From positions 105,558 through 169,557 of the forward strand of contig MU623421.1 of NCBI GenBank assembly GCA_025201765.1: a DNA stretch of 64,000 bases. Reading direction: 5' to 3'. Below are positions 1 to 11,951 of this stretch, in pieces. The translations under genes and the position numbers were made by a program. Origin of the DNA: Daldinia sp. FL1419 (lineage: Eukaryota > Ascomycota > Sordariomycetes > Xylariales > Hypoxylaceae). The notes beneath the pieces were generated by a model. The model was not told the origin of the DNA, did no database searches, and saw only the letters and a program-made list of their open reading frames with translations. Positions within the stretch are counted from its first letter, which is position 1, and the number at the start of each line of letters is the position of its first letter.

Positions 1-1253
1 TCGTTCCAATTCTAGCTTCTAGAGTTGTATCGACAACTCATACCACTTCGACCTAGACAAATACGGAATATAGTCCTACCCACCATCAAGCTTACCTGCA
101 GCCTGCAGCAAGGATGACAACTTTGCCCAATGGAAATACAAAAAAGTATTCTCACGTTATTGATATCCCAATCGAAAGAAGCTGTCCTACAAGGGTCGTT
201 CTTTCATGTGTGCCTCTTAATTTGTGTCTTTAACGTTCCATTGGAAGCTGACCTGGTCGTCCCATCCAATGTTGGGATCGTCCAACATATTATTGACTCT
301 TACGTACAGCCGGCCGGCCTCCTACTCGATACTCTCAGCTCCAACTCTTGCATTTTCTCTTAGGCCTAACGCAATTGCCGTGTTCTCGCATGTTACCACA
401 TGTATCATTACATATATCATGGCTTGGTTGTGTGCCTTGCTGCATGGTAGCCCGGACAAGAAAATACAAGAAGATATATACTAGTATTGATTACTCCACC
501 TTACTCTTATTCTGGTCGATATATAGGTATTATATTACATCAAAGCTAGTTGTATCACCGTCCAAAGACAAGGCTGAGATTTCGAGTGAGCTGACATAGC
601 CGGTCCAGTATACCCGGCTATCCTCTACCCCCCACCCATAAGTGGCCATGTGAATACGGGAAGGTCATCCTCGAGCCTCGATCTGCAGGGGAGGCAAAGG
701 TTTAGACCCTTTGTTCTTCTATCTATTCAGATTGATGTGCAACTTATAGTCCTCCAATCACTACAGATAAAAATCCTCGGAGATTGCTTCTGCCTGGTAT
801 TATGTGCCTAGCAAGGCTCAATAAGCTGTCGCGAACCCGAGTAGCTTTGAGATATCTTTTGTTCTATCACGTTCCAACTTTGTTCCGCCACGTTTTTACG
901 GTCGTGGCCGCTGTGCGAGTCTTCTTTGTTAAGCTACTCCAAACAAAGCACGGCTTCTTCAATTTGTCCAAAATCGTCTGAATCTTTATTCTATCAGCCT
1001 GTCGTCTTACACGATAAATCCCTTGGCAACAATATCTTGGCAAATCACACCCAGGACTATCCGTTAGCTCTTGGATCCCTGCTGTACTGAGTATTTCATT
1101 GTTGTGGTGACTTTGCCTCGAGTTCGTTGGGTGGCCGTCTGACCTGCAAATTCAATGCCTGTCACGAAATGAGCCTCTCTCATATTTTCAATTATCTGCA
1201 CCTAAACCATTCGCCGCATTCTTCATAATCGGCAAACACAGAAACAAGGAAAA
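1..1253. other. Intergenic region, no gene recognised
   Basis: Only short overlapping open frames of 60-86 codons occur here, with no recognisable domain, no codon pattern like the neighbouring genes and no convincing intron joins. The last 200 bases hold the promoter and leader of the Kelch gene that starts at 1254. Confidence 0.6.
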
Positions 1254-3991
1254 ATGCATCGATCTAGGATATCCCAAGTGGCATTTGCTGCGGGATGGCT
1301 GGCCGTATCTATTCGTGGCCAGCTCTCAGGATGGATAGAAAATCAGCAGAACGCAACCATGTGCAGCTGGGACAAGTTTCGAAGTAAGACTCCACATATA
1401 CTATGATTTATCTTAATACTTGTTAGGTAATTGACATTTTGAATAGCTACTGTAATCAATGATACAGTTTATATAGATGGCGGTTATCTATTTTGGGTCG
1501 CAGGTCTAACAGACGGATCGACTTCGACGCCGCAGCCAGAACGTGAGGCATACATCACTATATATATGATGCCTGATTACATCTTGTTCTAACTATTCGT
1601 CCTCAGGTAACCCGCCCAGCATATTCTATACATTGAACTTCGGTACACCTTTCAACACGAGCACCAACTTCTCAGAAATTCTTACCCGGAACACTATATC
1701 AAACAATTTAGCTCCTAATAATTATGATGGGGCGTTACTAGGCAACGACCATGAGTTCTTCGCCTATGGTGGCGTCGTAAGGCTGGATGATAGTGAATCT
1801 CCGCTCACTCCTAACGCGGTAGTCGAATTTGTGGCGTCAATATACGGAGCCGATAAACCCGGTTTGAGGATGGGACCCCATTTAGATAGCATCACCGGCA
1901 ACATAAGTCGATACATTACAAACGGAGGTGCAGTCAGTGCTCCATCCGAGAATAAAGCATGGTACTTTGGAGGATATCGCTCAGAATCTTGGGGTCCAAT
2001 TTACGAAGCTTCCCCCGATGATAACACTACGGCGTCTAATACTTCAGATTATCTCATCACGGTGGACCTGGCTACGCAGCAAGAAGAAACTTGGAAGAAC
2101 GAGACACTCGGGTCTACCCCAAGTCGTGCGGACCCCTCTGTAGTATGGGTTCCCGTTGGTGAGCAGGGTATTCTAGTAGTATTGGGTGGCGTTACATATC
2201 CCAGCTACTTAAATTTCAACGACAAGTCCACAAACGAGGCGCAAAGTGTAAGTGCTCCCGGTTAGTGTTGTAGAGTCATCGTCGTTAACTTGCCAGCAGA
2301 AGAAGGACAGTCCAGGCTTCATGAGAAACATTGACATCTATGATGTTGCAAGCGGAAAGTGGTACCAACAAACCGCTGAGAGTAGCCCTCCCCAGCTTGC
2401 CAGGGGCTGCGCAGTAGTTGCCCCTGCGCAAGACTACTCAAGCTTCAATATCTACTATTACGGGGGCTATGATGGGCTTGACGATACTGCAGACTTTAAT
2501 GACAATGTGTGGATTCTGTCGCTGCCGTCGTTCATGTGGATGCAAATAACTCCTGGCAACGCTGAACAGCATGGTCAAGCCGGTCATTCGTGCGTTATGC
2601 CGTACCCAGATCAGATGATAGTCATCGGGGGACGCCGAGCAAATAAGGGCTCTAGCTTATGTCTCTCTGGTGAGAACCCAGGAATACTCCAAGCTTATAA
2701 TCTCACAGAAGGTCGCTGGATGGATTCATACGATCCAAATAGTTGGAACTACTACGGGGTTCCTGAAATGATTTCCAATATGATAGGGGGCAACTCCTCT
2801 GGCGGCGCGACAGTAACTATGCCCAGTCCTTCTGGATGGACCGATCCCGAACTTGGCAAGGTTTTCGATACGCCATATCCTACGTCGAAATTGGTTAAAG
2901 ACTACCCTTATAGCTCTGTGGGTGCTGGTAATGATACCAGGGGAGTGTCCAAAGGCGACAATGGAGGAGGTGGTGGTACACCTTCTTGGGTAGCGCCTGT
3001 GCTGGGTGTAGTCCTTGGTCTCATATTTGTAACGTTAGTAGTTGTTGGTATTTTCCTATATAGAAGACGATGGGTTATGCGTAAGAACAAGAACAGCAAT
3101 GGCAGCGAGCCTTCAACCGAAGAAAACAGGATCATATCCTGGATGCGAGGCACGGACGGAAAGGCGCAAACGGAGACTCCCGACAATGGTACCACGCAGT
3201 GCGAAGAGTTGGAGAGTCGAAGTTTCACACCGGCGCAATCACCACCCCATCGAGAAATGACAACTATCAATGAGATGGCGGATACACAACTTTATGCAGA
3301 GCTTGGAGGTATATATTGCAACTCTCACGATAACTAATCCACGATCCGCCGGCTAATTACATTCACAGATACTTCACCACGAGCCGAATTGGATGTCCCC
3401 AATATAGAGAAATCGCCTCTTGCCTCAAATCCGCAAACCCCTCACACCCCTCGTCCCGTCTTTACACCGACGAGCCAAGCCGGCCTTGATTTGATCCACG
3501 AGCTCCCCTCTCCGCCGCCCAGCTACACGGCCCAACGACCCGACTCTCCACCCCTAGGCAATACCGATGCCCGGTTTGACTCTATCGCCAATGCCATTAC
3601 CACTGACATCCCTACCAATATGACCGCGAGCGCCGATGCTCCTACAGGCCGAAAGGCAGTTGTCAGCGGCTTGAGTAGTATCAGCGATCGTGACATATCT
3701 CATCTACGGCAAATTAGCAACACAACAACGGATAGTCAGGTCACAGCGACGGCGCCAGCACCAGCACCAACTTCATCCGAGAATATCACCGGATCGCCCC
3801 CGGAAGCAAGCCCTCCGGTACCTGTTAGCCCGCCAAGTGTCGCAGGAGTAGATGGGCCCCATGAAGCCGCGGACTACACAAGCGTCCCTCAACCTATGGG
3901 GAATCTAGGGGCAAATAACACGGGGAGTCCTTCACGGCGGAGTGTGTTCCGCGAGAACGAGGATGACTTGGACGAAAGCGAGAAGAAGTGA
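1254..3991 (+). CDS. Secreted, single-pass membrane Kelch-repeat protein
   Basis: Five exons, 1254-1383, 1447-1542, 1607-2247, 2297-3308 and 3369-3991, join in frame to give 833 residues. The introns are 49-64 nt with GT/AG ends. The first ~23 residues are hydrophobic after MHRSR and look like a signal peptide, which fixes the start. The outer part (about residues 45-430) carries Kelch-like blades with diglycine motifs (DGGYLFW, FAYGGV, WYFGGY, VVLGGV, YYYGGYDG, VIGGR), expected to fold as a beta-propeller. One transmembrane helix lies near residues 520-545 (starts WVAPVLG) and is followed by a basic stop-transfer RRRW. The inner tail of ~290 residues is rich in Pro, Ser and Thr and has charged low-complexity stretches. 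This layout, with the propeller outside and a disordered tail inside, is common in fungal cell-surface Kelch proteins whose ligand and function are unknown. Splice sites are inferred by eye. Confidence 0.8.
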
Positions 3992-5122
3992 TGATTAGCT
4001 TACGTATCACGATGATGAGCGGAGAGGAGGTAAGACACTGAATCTACTTCGGGCAATTGTGCCATAATATGCAGCCTAGACGCGCACAACAGGCACAACG
4101 TGAAAAAGAAACCCGACGAAGCACGCGTCTAGGCGACCAAAAAAATAATGTAGAAGGCGGAATATTGTCTTTGGATAGCGCTTAACTCGGCACATTGCTT
4201 GATTATAGATACCACAACACGGAAGAACACCCTGGAGGAATACGGAATCCGCTGGACTGGGTTAGGGGGCCGGAAGCCCATTTCCCCGTACATAACACAC
4301 AACTGCTAAATCTCTCTAAATAGGGACTTCAATATAGGACGACTGAATACATAGGTGAGAGCAGGTGGAGGGATGAACTAAGTACAGTTTCCGGTGGATA
4401 TCACGGGATGACGCATGACATGAATTTTATAGTGGTTATAGCAACTTACTCTAGTATAGTGGTTGACGGTCTTATCAATCGCTAGTTCGATATTTCTAAT
4501 GATAAACGTTAATTCGGTTAATACTTCTTTTGCTAAAGATCACGATGTTAGAGAATCTTGCTGGATATAACCGCAAAAGGGTTTTTTTTATTTTTTATTT
4601 TTATTAATATTCTCATGAGGGCAATGAGCTCGACTCGTAGTAGATGGACATACCAAGTACCATACTACCTACCTACCTACTTAGGTATGCAGTCGTAGTT
4701 CAACGGAACCCTGGATCATGCGTGCGCATGATCTGGCTGGGTTTATGACTGAGGGTAAGTACCTAGCTAGGCTTGGAGGCATTTCCGCATCGTACGATGG
4801 TGCTTTGCCTGAACCTCCCTTTCACAAGCTCACACAGCGACTGCTTTCAGCTCATTCATTAACATTAAAAAGTGCGCATGGCCCAATGTAAGGTATCCAT
4901 GACATATGTGGCTCCCAAATGGACCAGATACGAATCGCAAGTCAAACAACCAAGGATCGCGGACTTTATCGCATCCTTGGTCCTATCGCGACAAAGGCGT
5001 ACTCGAATTAGGCTCTTTGCCTTCTCGAATAGCTTATCACCGAGTACGACACAATGACCCGAACACTAAAACCGACTGCTTTGTGCTTGCTTAATATTGC
5101 GAAAAGCGTCTCCAATGATTGT
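3992..5122. other. Intergenic region with CCTACCTA-type repeats
   Basis: Convergent intergenic stretch between the Kelch gene and eaf7. It holds a T-rich run near 4580-4605 and a CCTACCTAC...TTAGGTA repeat at about 4664-4687, one of many copies of this motif in the window. No gene is supported. Confidence 0.5.
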
Positions 5123-6220
5123 TCAGCCCTTCTTTCGTCCGGGCTTCCCTCGACCTCGTCCACGGGCAGCCCGACCTCTGGTGGCAGCACCTCCCCGGCC
5201 TGATCTGGTAGCTGGGGCGGCATCTTCTTCTTTCTCACTTTCCTCCTCCTCATCGTCTTCCTCGCTCTCATCCTCGCCTTCCTCATCGTCTTCCTCGCCT
5301 TCTTCCTCGACGTCTGGTTCTACACTCTCTGCCTTGGCCTTGGCGGCGGCTCGCTTCTGGCTCCTCGCACCTCTCGCCGTCGGCCTCCCCGCAGGACTAC
5401 TAGGGAACGGCGTCTCTTGATCGGTGTCGTCAATGGTACTAGATCTTCGTGTCTTCGTCGTGGTACTACCAGCGACACTCGCCGCGTCGGCCGCGGTTTC
5501 ATGACCACCCCCTCTAGTGCTACCGCGCTTGCGCTTCCTGCCGCTAACTGTGTGCTTCTCGTGAACTTCTGTATCTACATCCGAGGGACCGGACTCTTCG
5601 CCAGGTCCGGCTGCGGCGCGGGCCCACATGAGGTCATGGAATTCGTCAGCAGGTAGGTCGAAATAGTTGTACTTTTGTTCGGCGGGTTCCTCGTCTTGTC
5701 CTTCGCCCTCGCCCTTAACGTAGTCGAAAGAGTTGTCGCGCTCGTCTATGGCATCCATGTTATAGAAAAGTCGTAGCTTGTCCCATATGCATGGTATGCG
5801 CGTGTGCGTCTCAACGTCCGGATCGAATCCATGATTGCGAAGGTGCTCTGAAATAGAGATCATGCGGAAGTGTTTGTGTATTCCTATAGATGAACAAGGC
5901 GCAATGTTAGAAGAATAGGCATTGGCAATTGCGGCGCGTACAGCGTTACAAAAGCGAGGTGACGTACCCGATGGCTTCCAATGAATAACTGCTTTAAAAA
6001 GAGAAGACTCCTGATCATCGGTCCAGAGATTATTGAGGATTTCAGATGCCGGAGGCAAACTAGGCTTGGAAGTAGTAGGAGTATCAGCAGCGCGAGGAGT
6101 ATCTGCAGCTTGTGGTGTGTCTACATCCATAGCATCGTCATCTCGCGCGGGAGTTGACGATGCTTTTGGCGTTGACACTTCTGCCAAGCCGCTGGCCTTG
6201 GACTTTCTTTTCGGTGGCAT
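5123..6220 (-). CDS. eaf7: NuA4 histone acetyltransferase subunit Eaf7
   Basis: Eaf7 (MRGBP family) is a subunit of the NuA4 histone H4/H2A acetyltransferase in the nucleus. Two exons, 6220-5968 and 5883-5123, give 337 residues. Splicing out the 84-nt intron 5884-5967 (GTACGT...TATAG) restores the family's conserved run WKPSG-IHKHFRM-ISEHLRNHG. The conserved Eaf7 domain covers about residues 59-135 (LNNLWTDDQE, KHFRM, IWDKL, YNMDAIDERDNSF). After it the protein is low complexity: a long Glu/Asp-rich acidic stretch, then an Arg/Gly-rich basic C-terminus. The intron is a multiple of three and has no stop, so retention would add 28 residues rather than truncate the protein. It diverges from the Spc97/98-family gene at 6872 across ~650 bp. 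Confidence 0.88.
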   Translation of the reverse strand: MPPKRKSKASGLAEVSTPKASSTPARDDDAMDVDTPQAADTPRAADTPTTSKPSLPPASEILNNLWTDDQESSLFKAVIHWKPSGTSPRFCNAVRAAIANAYSSNIAPCSSIGIHKHFRMISISEHLRNHGFDPDVETHTRIPCIWDKLRLFYNMDAIDERDNSFDYVKGEGEGQDEEPAEQKYNYFDLPADEFHDLMWARAAAGPGEESGPSDVDTEVHEKHTVSGRKRKRGSTRGGGHETAADAASVAGSTTTKTRRSSTIDDTDQETPFPSSPAGRPTARGARSQKRAAAKAKAESVEPDVEEEGEEDDEEGEDESEEDDEEEESEKEEDAAPATRSGRGGAATRGRAARGRGRGKPGRKKG

Positions 6221-6871
6221 CTTAGTCCTCCCAGGAACAATTGATTATACAGTGTAATACTTTCCTAACGTATAGAGCTTCTAAAGAGCGGGCATAGAAT
6301 TACATCATGAAGCGAATATGTAAAATATGAAAAGTTATTGGAACGCTGCGATAATTGTTAAGATACGAATTAGAAAAGAGCTTAACTAAGGTACCTATGT
6401 ATAGTTAGAGCTCAACCTCGAGAGAGCTTTCCGTAAACTAGGGTCCGAGCTGTACTGTGGGCAGGTGCCTGGCAGCCCTGGGTACAAAAGTTTCGTACTT
6501 GTAAACTTGTACCTAACAGGTCCACAGCTGGAGGTGTCCATCCATGCGAGCTATGTAGGTAGGTACCTATGTAGGTACTTGGGTGATCTGTGGCTTAATA
6601 GATCGCGGGGCAGGCGCATTTGTCAGGCCTGTTAACTAGGGCAGTTATACATAATAATAGTTAGCATTTCGGCTCCAATAACTAAGGCCGCCGCATTTAA
6701 GCTTGCGTTTACGCGTTTAATACCAAGTACCTACGCGATACCTTGATCGTCTTCCAATTATACATAGACATCTTGTAATTTCGGCAGCCGATATCTCTCG
6801 CAAAACTCGCACAGAGATATCACCCATTAATCGAATACGCAAATGAATTCTATAATTCCTAACCCGATAAA
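6221..6871. promoter_or_regulatory. Shared divergent promoter region, eaf7 / gamma-tubulin-complex gene
   Basis: The 651-bp gap separates the start codons of two outward-facing genes and must hold both promoters. It contains a TAGGTAGGTACCTA-type palindromic repeat at about 6553-6579. I could not assign specific factor sites or a clear TATA element. Confidence 0.5.
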
Positions 6872-9751
6872 ATGGCGGACGAAGACTTTGCCGACGTGTT
6901 TGCATTTCCGGATTACAACCTCTCTTCTAAATTGTTAACCCTTTCATCAGGATCAGATAGTCAATTCTTCAATACCAACCTCCAGGATTCCAATAAGCTA
7001 ACCGGAGACCATATTACCGTCAAGCCCGCCAACGCAGACGTTGATGGGTTCTTCAAGCTACCTGATTCGCTCCAGCCTATAGATCTCAATGAGACCGGCG
7101 AGGCGGATCACCAGACTGCCCCTATTCCAGAAACGCTTCATGACGTAAATTTACATGATCTCGATGTTTTTGACGACTCGTGTATTTTGAAGCATGAACC
7201 CGTGGAAGCCGAATTTGAGTATAAAACATGGGACGGTTTCTTATCGCCCGATATTTCTCAACCCGCACCATTATTCATTACCGAAGCCGGGCCGGGGACA
7301 TACGATGCTGCAATCAGTCGCGCAGAAGACCCCCTTATAATTGGGGATACCGAGAGTAATATTGTCCAGAGTGGCCCTTATCTTACAGCCTTGCTAGGTC
7401 TTGCGTTTGGTAGGGGCTCAGTCTTTTTTACATGGGATGAGAACAAAAGTAGTTTCATTCTTAATCTAGACAGCATCAGAATATCAGGATATTCCTTAGA
7501 AGTCCTTCGGGATCTTCAGCAGTGCTGTTTAGAATGTGGAAACACAACTCGTTTCCTTTCAACGTACGTACAGGCCATTTATGAGACCCAGCCAGGGGCA
7601 ATCAGAGTGGCTATTTCGAAAGCCGTGGACATGACCTTGACGACAATCCAAAAGGTCCTAGGGGCAAGGGCGAGGCAAATACGGTCTCTCTTACAGCTGA
7701 AGTCGCTCGTACATCCTATACAAACAGTATTGACGTATTTCAAGAATCTGATATTAAAGGTTTCAAAAAGAAGAACTGACGAGCAATCGTTGTCTCTCAT
7801 TTTCGAGGAAGCTCAACTGCTAGAGCATAGCAATGCCCTCCTTAGTGAAGTAATGCGTGAAGTACTATCACGCGTTTCCGTTCCTTGGGCTCAGTTCGCA
7901 GAGAGGTGGATAGGGGTTCGACCCGAAGGAGGAGTACCGATAACTAAAGAAGAGCCAGGAAACAGCTTTATCAAGGTCGAAAATATTCAGCTTGTGGACG
8001 ATGTTGGTTTTGAGGCAGATGAACCTGATTACGCGCTTGACGAAGAGCGTATGCCAACATTTATCCCAGCCGACATAGCTTTAGTCTTGTTCGAGACTGG
8101 TAAAGCCCTACGGCTTCTTCGCACGCATCACCCGGAACATCCAATATGTCAAATGGAATTTATCACTAGAAGCAACCCTCCCCCTCTCCAATGGCACTTC
8201 AATTGGAAGTCAATCGAACGTTTTCGAGAAGACGTAGAGAATTACGAGAAAAGTCTATCTGAAAGTCTTCAGCATCAACCTATAGAAGGAAGTACCGCAT
8301 GCCGCCCAACGAGTTTGGGTAATAATATGCCAAACCAAAATTACATTCTCCAATTTTTCGGGCATAGTGAGGCTGAACTCGAAGGGCAATTCCTAGCATC
8401 TATTGCAGCTCTCGATAAGCCACCGGCTACGCTTTCTGGAGAAGACAACTTGGCAAAATTACTTAGCGACGACTTATTTAAAGTAGAAGCTATCGTCGAG
8501 CAGAGTATTTCCGACTTCTCTCCACATTGGTCATTAATACCATATTATTCCTTTGGGCCGCTTATCGCAGCACAAGCGCGAGTCGTTAATCGCGAATACA
8601 TGAAATTGCTCTTCAGCGCACACAACCTAAGAGACCATTTATCCCTACAGAAACAATTCCAGCTACTCGGAAACGGCGTGTTTTGCAGTCGCCTTTCACA
8701 CGCGCTATTTGACCCTAACCTTGACACTGCCGAACGGCAGGCGGGTGTTGCTCTTACTGGCGGTACAATGGGACTTCGACTAAGCGGGAGAGATACTTGG
8801 CCTCCAGCTAGTTCGGAACTCCGGTTAACTCTAATGGGTGTTCTGGCAGAAAGCTTTCTGCCCTTGTCACCGCAGGCAGCTTCTTCGATAAATGGGAAAT
8901 ACAGTCTACCTGGTGATATTAGCTTCGGCGTACGAGACCTTTCAAGCGAAGAAATCGATAAATGCTTAGATCCCAGCTCTCTTGAAGCATTGGATTTCCT
9001 TCGGCTCTTATATAAACCCCCCGCCCCCCTTGTACCAGTTTTTGCTCCGGTTATTTTGCTGAAGTACGACAAAATTTTCAGGTTGATGCTTAAAGTGCTT
9101 CGAATGCTCTATGTTGTCGAGCAACTCTTCCGAGATACCCTTGCAAGGTCATCTAACTGGCACAATATTAGTAATACTGCGTTGCGGTTTCGCTTCGAAG
9201 CACATCATTTTGTTGCAAGCATAAGTGCCTACTTCTTTGATACGGGTATCGAGATTCCATGGAAACAATTCGAAATTCGGCTAGCAGATATAGAAAAGAG
9301 CCTTTCGAAATACGACCTTGATCCACGGGAGGGACGAATCATTAGCCCAGACGAGCTACGAGAAGAGCACGAACGGCTATTAGATCATATTATGCACACA
9401 TTATTGCTTCGGAAGCGACAGCAACCCGTCATGAAATTGCTAGAGGACATATTCGGGCTCATTCTACAATTTTCTAAAATAGCCCGCTTTGAGGCATCAG
9501 GTGGTAAGGAAAGCAGGGCTCGGGACATTTCGCTCAAGACCCTTTACGGTACCTTTAAGAAAAAGGTAGATATTTTTATAACTGTGTGTCGTGCTCTCCA
9601 AGAGAAGGGTGGCCTTAAAGGGAAAATGGCCACGAGAGATATGTTGACGGAAGACGGAAAACGTATTGAGGACTTGAAAGAGGAGAATACAATTGATAAA
9701 CTCTTGATGAAGCTTGAGATGTCAGGCTATTACGGTCAACCGAGGAATTGA
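6872..9751 (+). CDS. Gamma-tubulin complex component, Spc97/Spc98 family (GCP5/GCP6-like)
   Basis: A single uninterrupted frame of 959 residues starts at ATG 6872 (context AAAATGGCG) and ends at TGA 9749-9751. The sequence has the Spc97/Spc98 architecture: an N-terminal variable, acidic region (about 1-160), the N-terminal GRIP1-like helical domain (about 165-480, including YLTALLGLAFGRGS and VPWAQFAERWIG), then the C-terminal gamma-tubulin-binding GRIP2-like domain (about 510-950, including LQFFGHSEAEL, LLFSAHNLRDHL and LRMLYVVEQLF). Family members build the gamma-tubulin ring complex that nucleates microtubules at spindle pole bodies. The N-terminal extension and the PWAQFAERWIG motif suggest an accessory GCP5/GCP6-type subunit rather than core Spc97 or Spc98; that assignment is inference. 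No intron is needed, unusual for this neighbourhood. Confidence 0.8.
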   Translation: MADEDFADVFAFPDYNLSSKLLTLSSGSDSQFFNTNLQDSNKLTGDHITVKPANADVDGFFKLPDSLQPIDLNETGEADHQTAPIPETLHDVNLHDLDVFDDSCILKHEPVEAEFEYKTWDGFLSPDISQPAPLFITEAGPGTYDAAISRAEDPLIIGDTESNIVQSGPYLTALLGLAFGRGSVFFTWDENKSSFILNLDSIRISGYSLEVLRDLQQCCLECGNTTRFLSTYVQAIYETQPGAIRVAISKAVDMTLTTIQKVLGARARQIRSLLQLKSLVHPIQTVLTYFKNLILKVSKRRTDEQSLSLIFEEAQLLEHSNALLSEVMREVLSRVSVPWAQFAERWIGVRPEGGVPITKEEPGNSFIKVENIQLVDDVGFEADEPDYALDEERMPTFIPADIALVLFETGKALRLLRTHHPEHPICQMEFITRSNPPPLQWHFNWKSIERFREDVENYEKSLSESLQHQPIEGSTACRPTSLGNNMPNQNYILQFFGHSEAELEGQFLASIAALDKPPATLSGEDNLAKLLSDDLFKVEAIVEQSISDFSPHWSLIPYYSFGPLIAAQARVVNREYMKLLFSAHNLRDHLSLQKQFQLLGNGVFCSRLSHALFDPNLDTAERQAGVALTGGTMGLRLSGRDTWPPASSELRLTLMGVLAESFLPLSPQAASSINGKYSLPGDISFGVRDLSSEEIDKCLDPSSLEALDFLRLLYKPPAPLVPVFAPVILLKYDKIFRLMLKVLRMLYVVEQLFRDTLARSSNWHNISNTALRFRFEAHHFVASISAYFFDTGIEIPWKQFEIRLADIEKSLSKYDLDPREGRIISPDELREEHERLLDHIMHTLLLRKRQQPVMKLLEDIFGLILQFSKIARFEASGGKESRARDISLKTLYGTFKKKVDIFITVCRALQEKGGLKGKMATRDMLTEDGKRIEDLKEENTIDKLLMKLEMSGYYGQPRN

Positions 9752-10173
9752 AGAACTGAGGAACTAATTAGATAAAAAACATGAGATACCCTGATGAATA
9801 CGAAATTTCTATAATGATTGTGGTTTTAAATATCCATACCTATCGTTTGGCCCCCTTTTCGGCCCCCTTTTCGACCCCTTGAGGTTCCTAGGAGGTACCT
9901 GGGTACCTAGGCAGGTAGGTATGGACATAGGTAAAAAAAAAAAAAAAAAAAAAAAAGGCCCAGAGTCCATGCTCGACAAAGATGTACCATAGTAGTAACC
10001 CCGCATCGCGTTGAACGCGACCACAAACCCCACTACCCAAATCGGCAAGTACATGGTAAATTGTTTCCATCCTTCAGCGCATCGCGGTTTGAGGTACAAC
10101 TCCAAAGTACCTCTTGATTTCTTACCTTTATCCACCTCACTTCTTATTCTCACATGTTACCAAAATCAACAAC
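9752..10173. other. Intergenic promoter region of ask1 with A24 homopolymer
   Basis: Holds TAGGTAGG/CCTAGG motifs at about 9886-9922 followed by a run of 24 adenines at 9933-9956, then ~215 bp to the ask1 start. An in-frame ATG lies upstream at 10114, but the conserved Ask1 N-terminus begins after 10174, so the upstream ATG is not preferred. Confidence 0.5.
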
Positions 10174-11644
10174 ATGTCTCGACCCGGGCCATCAGCGGCA
10201 AGGAATTTAACCTTGACGGAGGAGTTGGAGAAACTAGAGCAGTCAATTACCCTCACACTCCAAGAAATTGACCACAACTTCAGCAAAGCCCACCGCATCG
10301 TCACGACCAGCATACTGCCTCTAGTAGAACAATACGGCGAGCATTCGAAAGCTGTTTGGGAAGCCTCCAAGGTAGATACAATTCCCAATATAGCCCGCGA
10401 CATGAGCGTTTGAGTACTAATTCGTGACCTCCTTATTACTTAGTTCTGGAAACAATTCTTCGAAGCATCCGCCAATGTATCTCTTTCCGGCTACGAAGAA
10501 TTAGCCGGCGACGGCGAGACCACCACAGCTGAGGAAACGACTTTGGAGGACACAACGCCCGATTATCACAATACTACTGCCGAGGAAGATCTTACTGTCG
10601 AGCAATCAAGCTACGCAGACCAGCTTCAAGGACAGCACGACATGCCCGAAGACTCCATTCTCGACCACGCCGAGATAACGGGAAGCACGCCACGAGCACC
10701 GTCCGCCAAATCAATACCGTATGCGAAGAAACCGCAAATTGCCAACTACGAATCACCCTACGAGAAACTCCGGCGTGAGCTCAAAGGCGATAATACTATC
10801 TTTAAGGACGATTTATTTGCCGATGATGACGACACCTTGGAACTGCCATCCCACGCCGATACGAGTAAATCAAAATTACCGGATATGTCCATGACGCCGC
10901 GTTCTTCATCCTTACTAGAGGAGCCAGGGCCCCAATCTGCGACCGGCAAGCACAAGGACCCGTTGCTGCACCGTGTCCTCGACAAGAATTACCGACTGCA
11001 GGCTACTCCACACAAGACCGCCGCTTTACCGCAACAACAGCGCAACTTACGCGGCAGATCCCCTGCCAAGCCCGGCGAGGGAGAGGAAGACCGGACGCGT
11101 AGGGCACTATGGACCGAGAGCCCGATGAGCTCGCCCGAAATGGCGGTGCCGAAGCTGCGAAGCGACCTGTACATGTCGCCCATACGTCTAGCACGCGGTC
11201 GACCAGCTATAAGCGATACCCCACGAACGCCAGGTGTTAGCGTACAGACGCCCGGTACAGCAAGGAAGACGAGAGATATATTCGCAGAGGCTAGAGAAAG
11301 GGAGCTCAGCAAGGGAAAAGCTAAGAAAGAGCTGGATGAGATCGATTGGGATAGTGATGATGACGACGATTTTGGGGGAATGAGCCCGCCGAAAACGATT
11401 CAGTTTGCGCTGCCGCCGAGCAAGCTCATGCAGACACCTGGTCAGTCCGTTACATTTCATATACTCTGTTTTAGAGAAGTTTATCCAAGAGCGAGGAATG
11501 CTAACTGAATCCAAAGCACGAGAGGCAAGCAAGCGAATTGTCGACGACATTTTAATCACGGCTGGCGCTGCGCCGGAGGACTCATCTGAGTACAGCCCGA
11601 CGATGGTCAAGATGAACCAAGATATCTTAGACGATACATTCTAG
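10174..11644 (+). CDS. ask1: DASH complex subunit Ask1
   Basis: Ask1 is a subunit of the DASH/Dam1 ring that couples kinetochores to spindle microtubules. Three exons, 10174-10371, 10444-11440 and 11517-11644, give 440 residues. The 72-nt first intron (GTAGAT...TACTAAT...TTAG) is chosen because it joins VWEASK directly to FWKQFFEASANVSLSGYEE, the conserved Ask1 core at residues ~10-85 (EELEKLEQSITLTLQEIDHN). The second intron (76 nt, branch CTAAC) links MQTP to AREASKRIV, and the protein ends in the family-typical QDILDDTF tail. The middle is disordered and rich in Ser/Thr-Pro sites (SMTPRS, TPRTPG, VQTPGTA), as expected for a CDK-regulated kinetochore protein. A shorter 36-nt first intron starting at 10408 would also keep frame but leaves 12 extra non-conserved residues. 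Confidence 0.88.
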
Positions 11645-11951
11645 GTACACTAGGGGGGGAATGTTGTCGGCAGCATAGCTTCACGAGACGAGGCTAGTTC
11701 AAATAACGATATTATGTTATTATAATCATGAGTAGGCGGCTAGAGAAAAAAAGAAGATACCCCTTTATTTATTACTTGCTACTCCTCCCAACCTGCGCCA
11801 TCGCCCGCCATAAGTGTACTAAAGTATTTCCTCCCATCATAGGAAATGTTCGCCATGTTTATCGTCAATCTATTTTAGAGAAGTAAGGTTCTCCAAACAA
11901 GAGCAATATCTAAACCGTCCCCTTGGAGGTAACCAATGTAGCAAGGAGAAA

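Noticed and set aside
10408..10443. 36-nt intron option in ask1
   Set aside because: Keeps frame but is unusually short and leaves 12 residues that break the conserved SKFWKQFFEAS run; the 72-nt option has a good donor and branch site.
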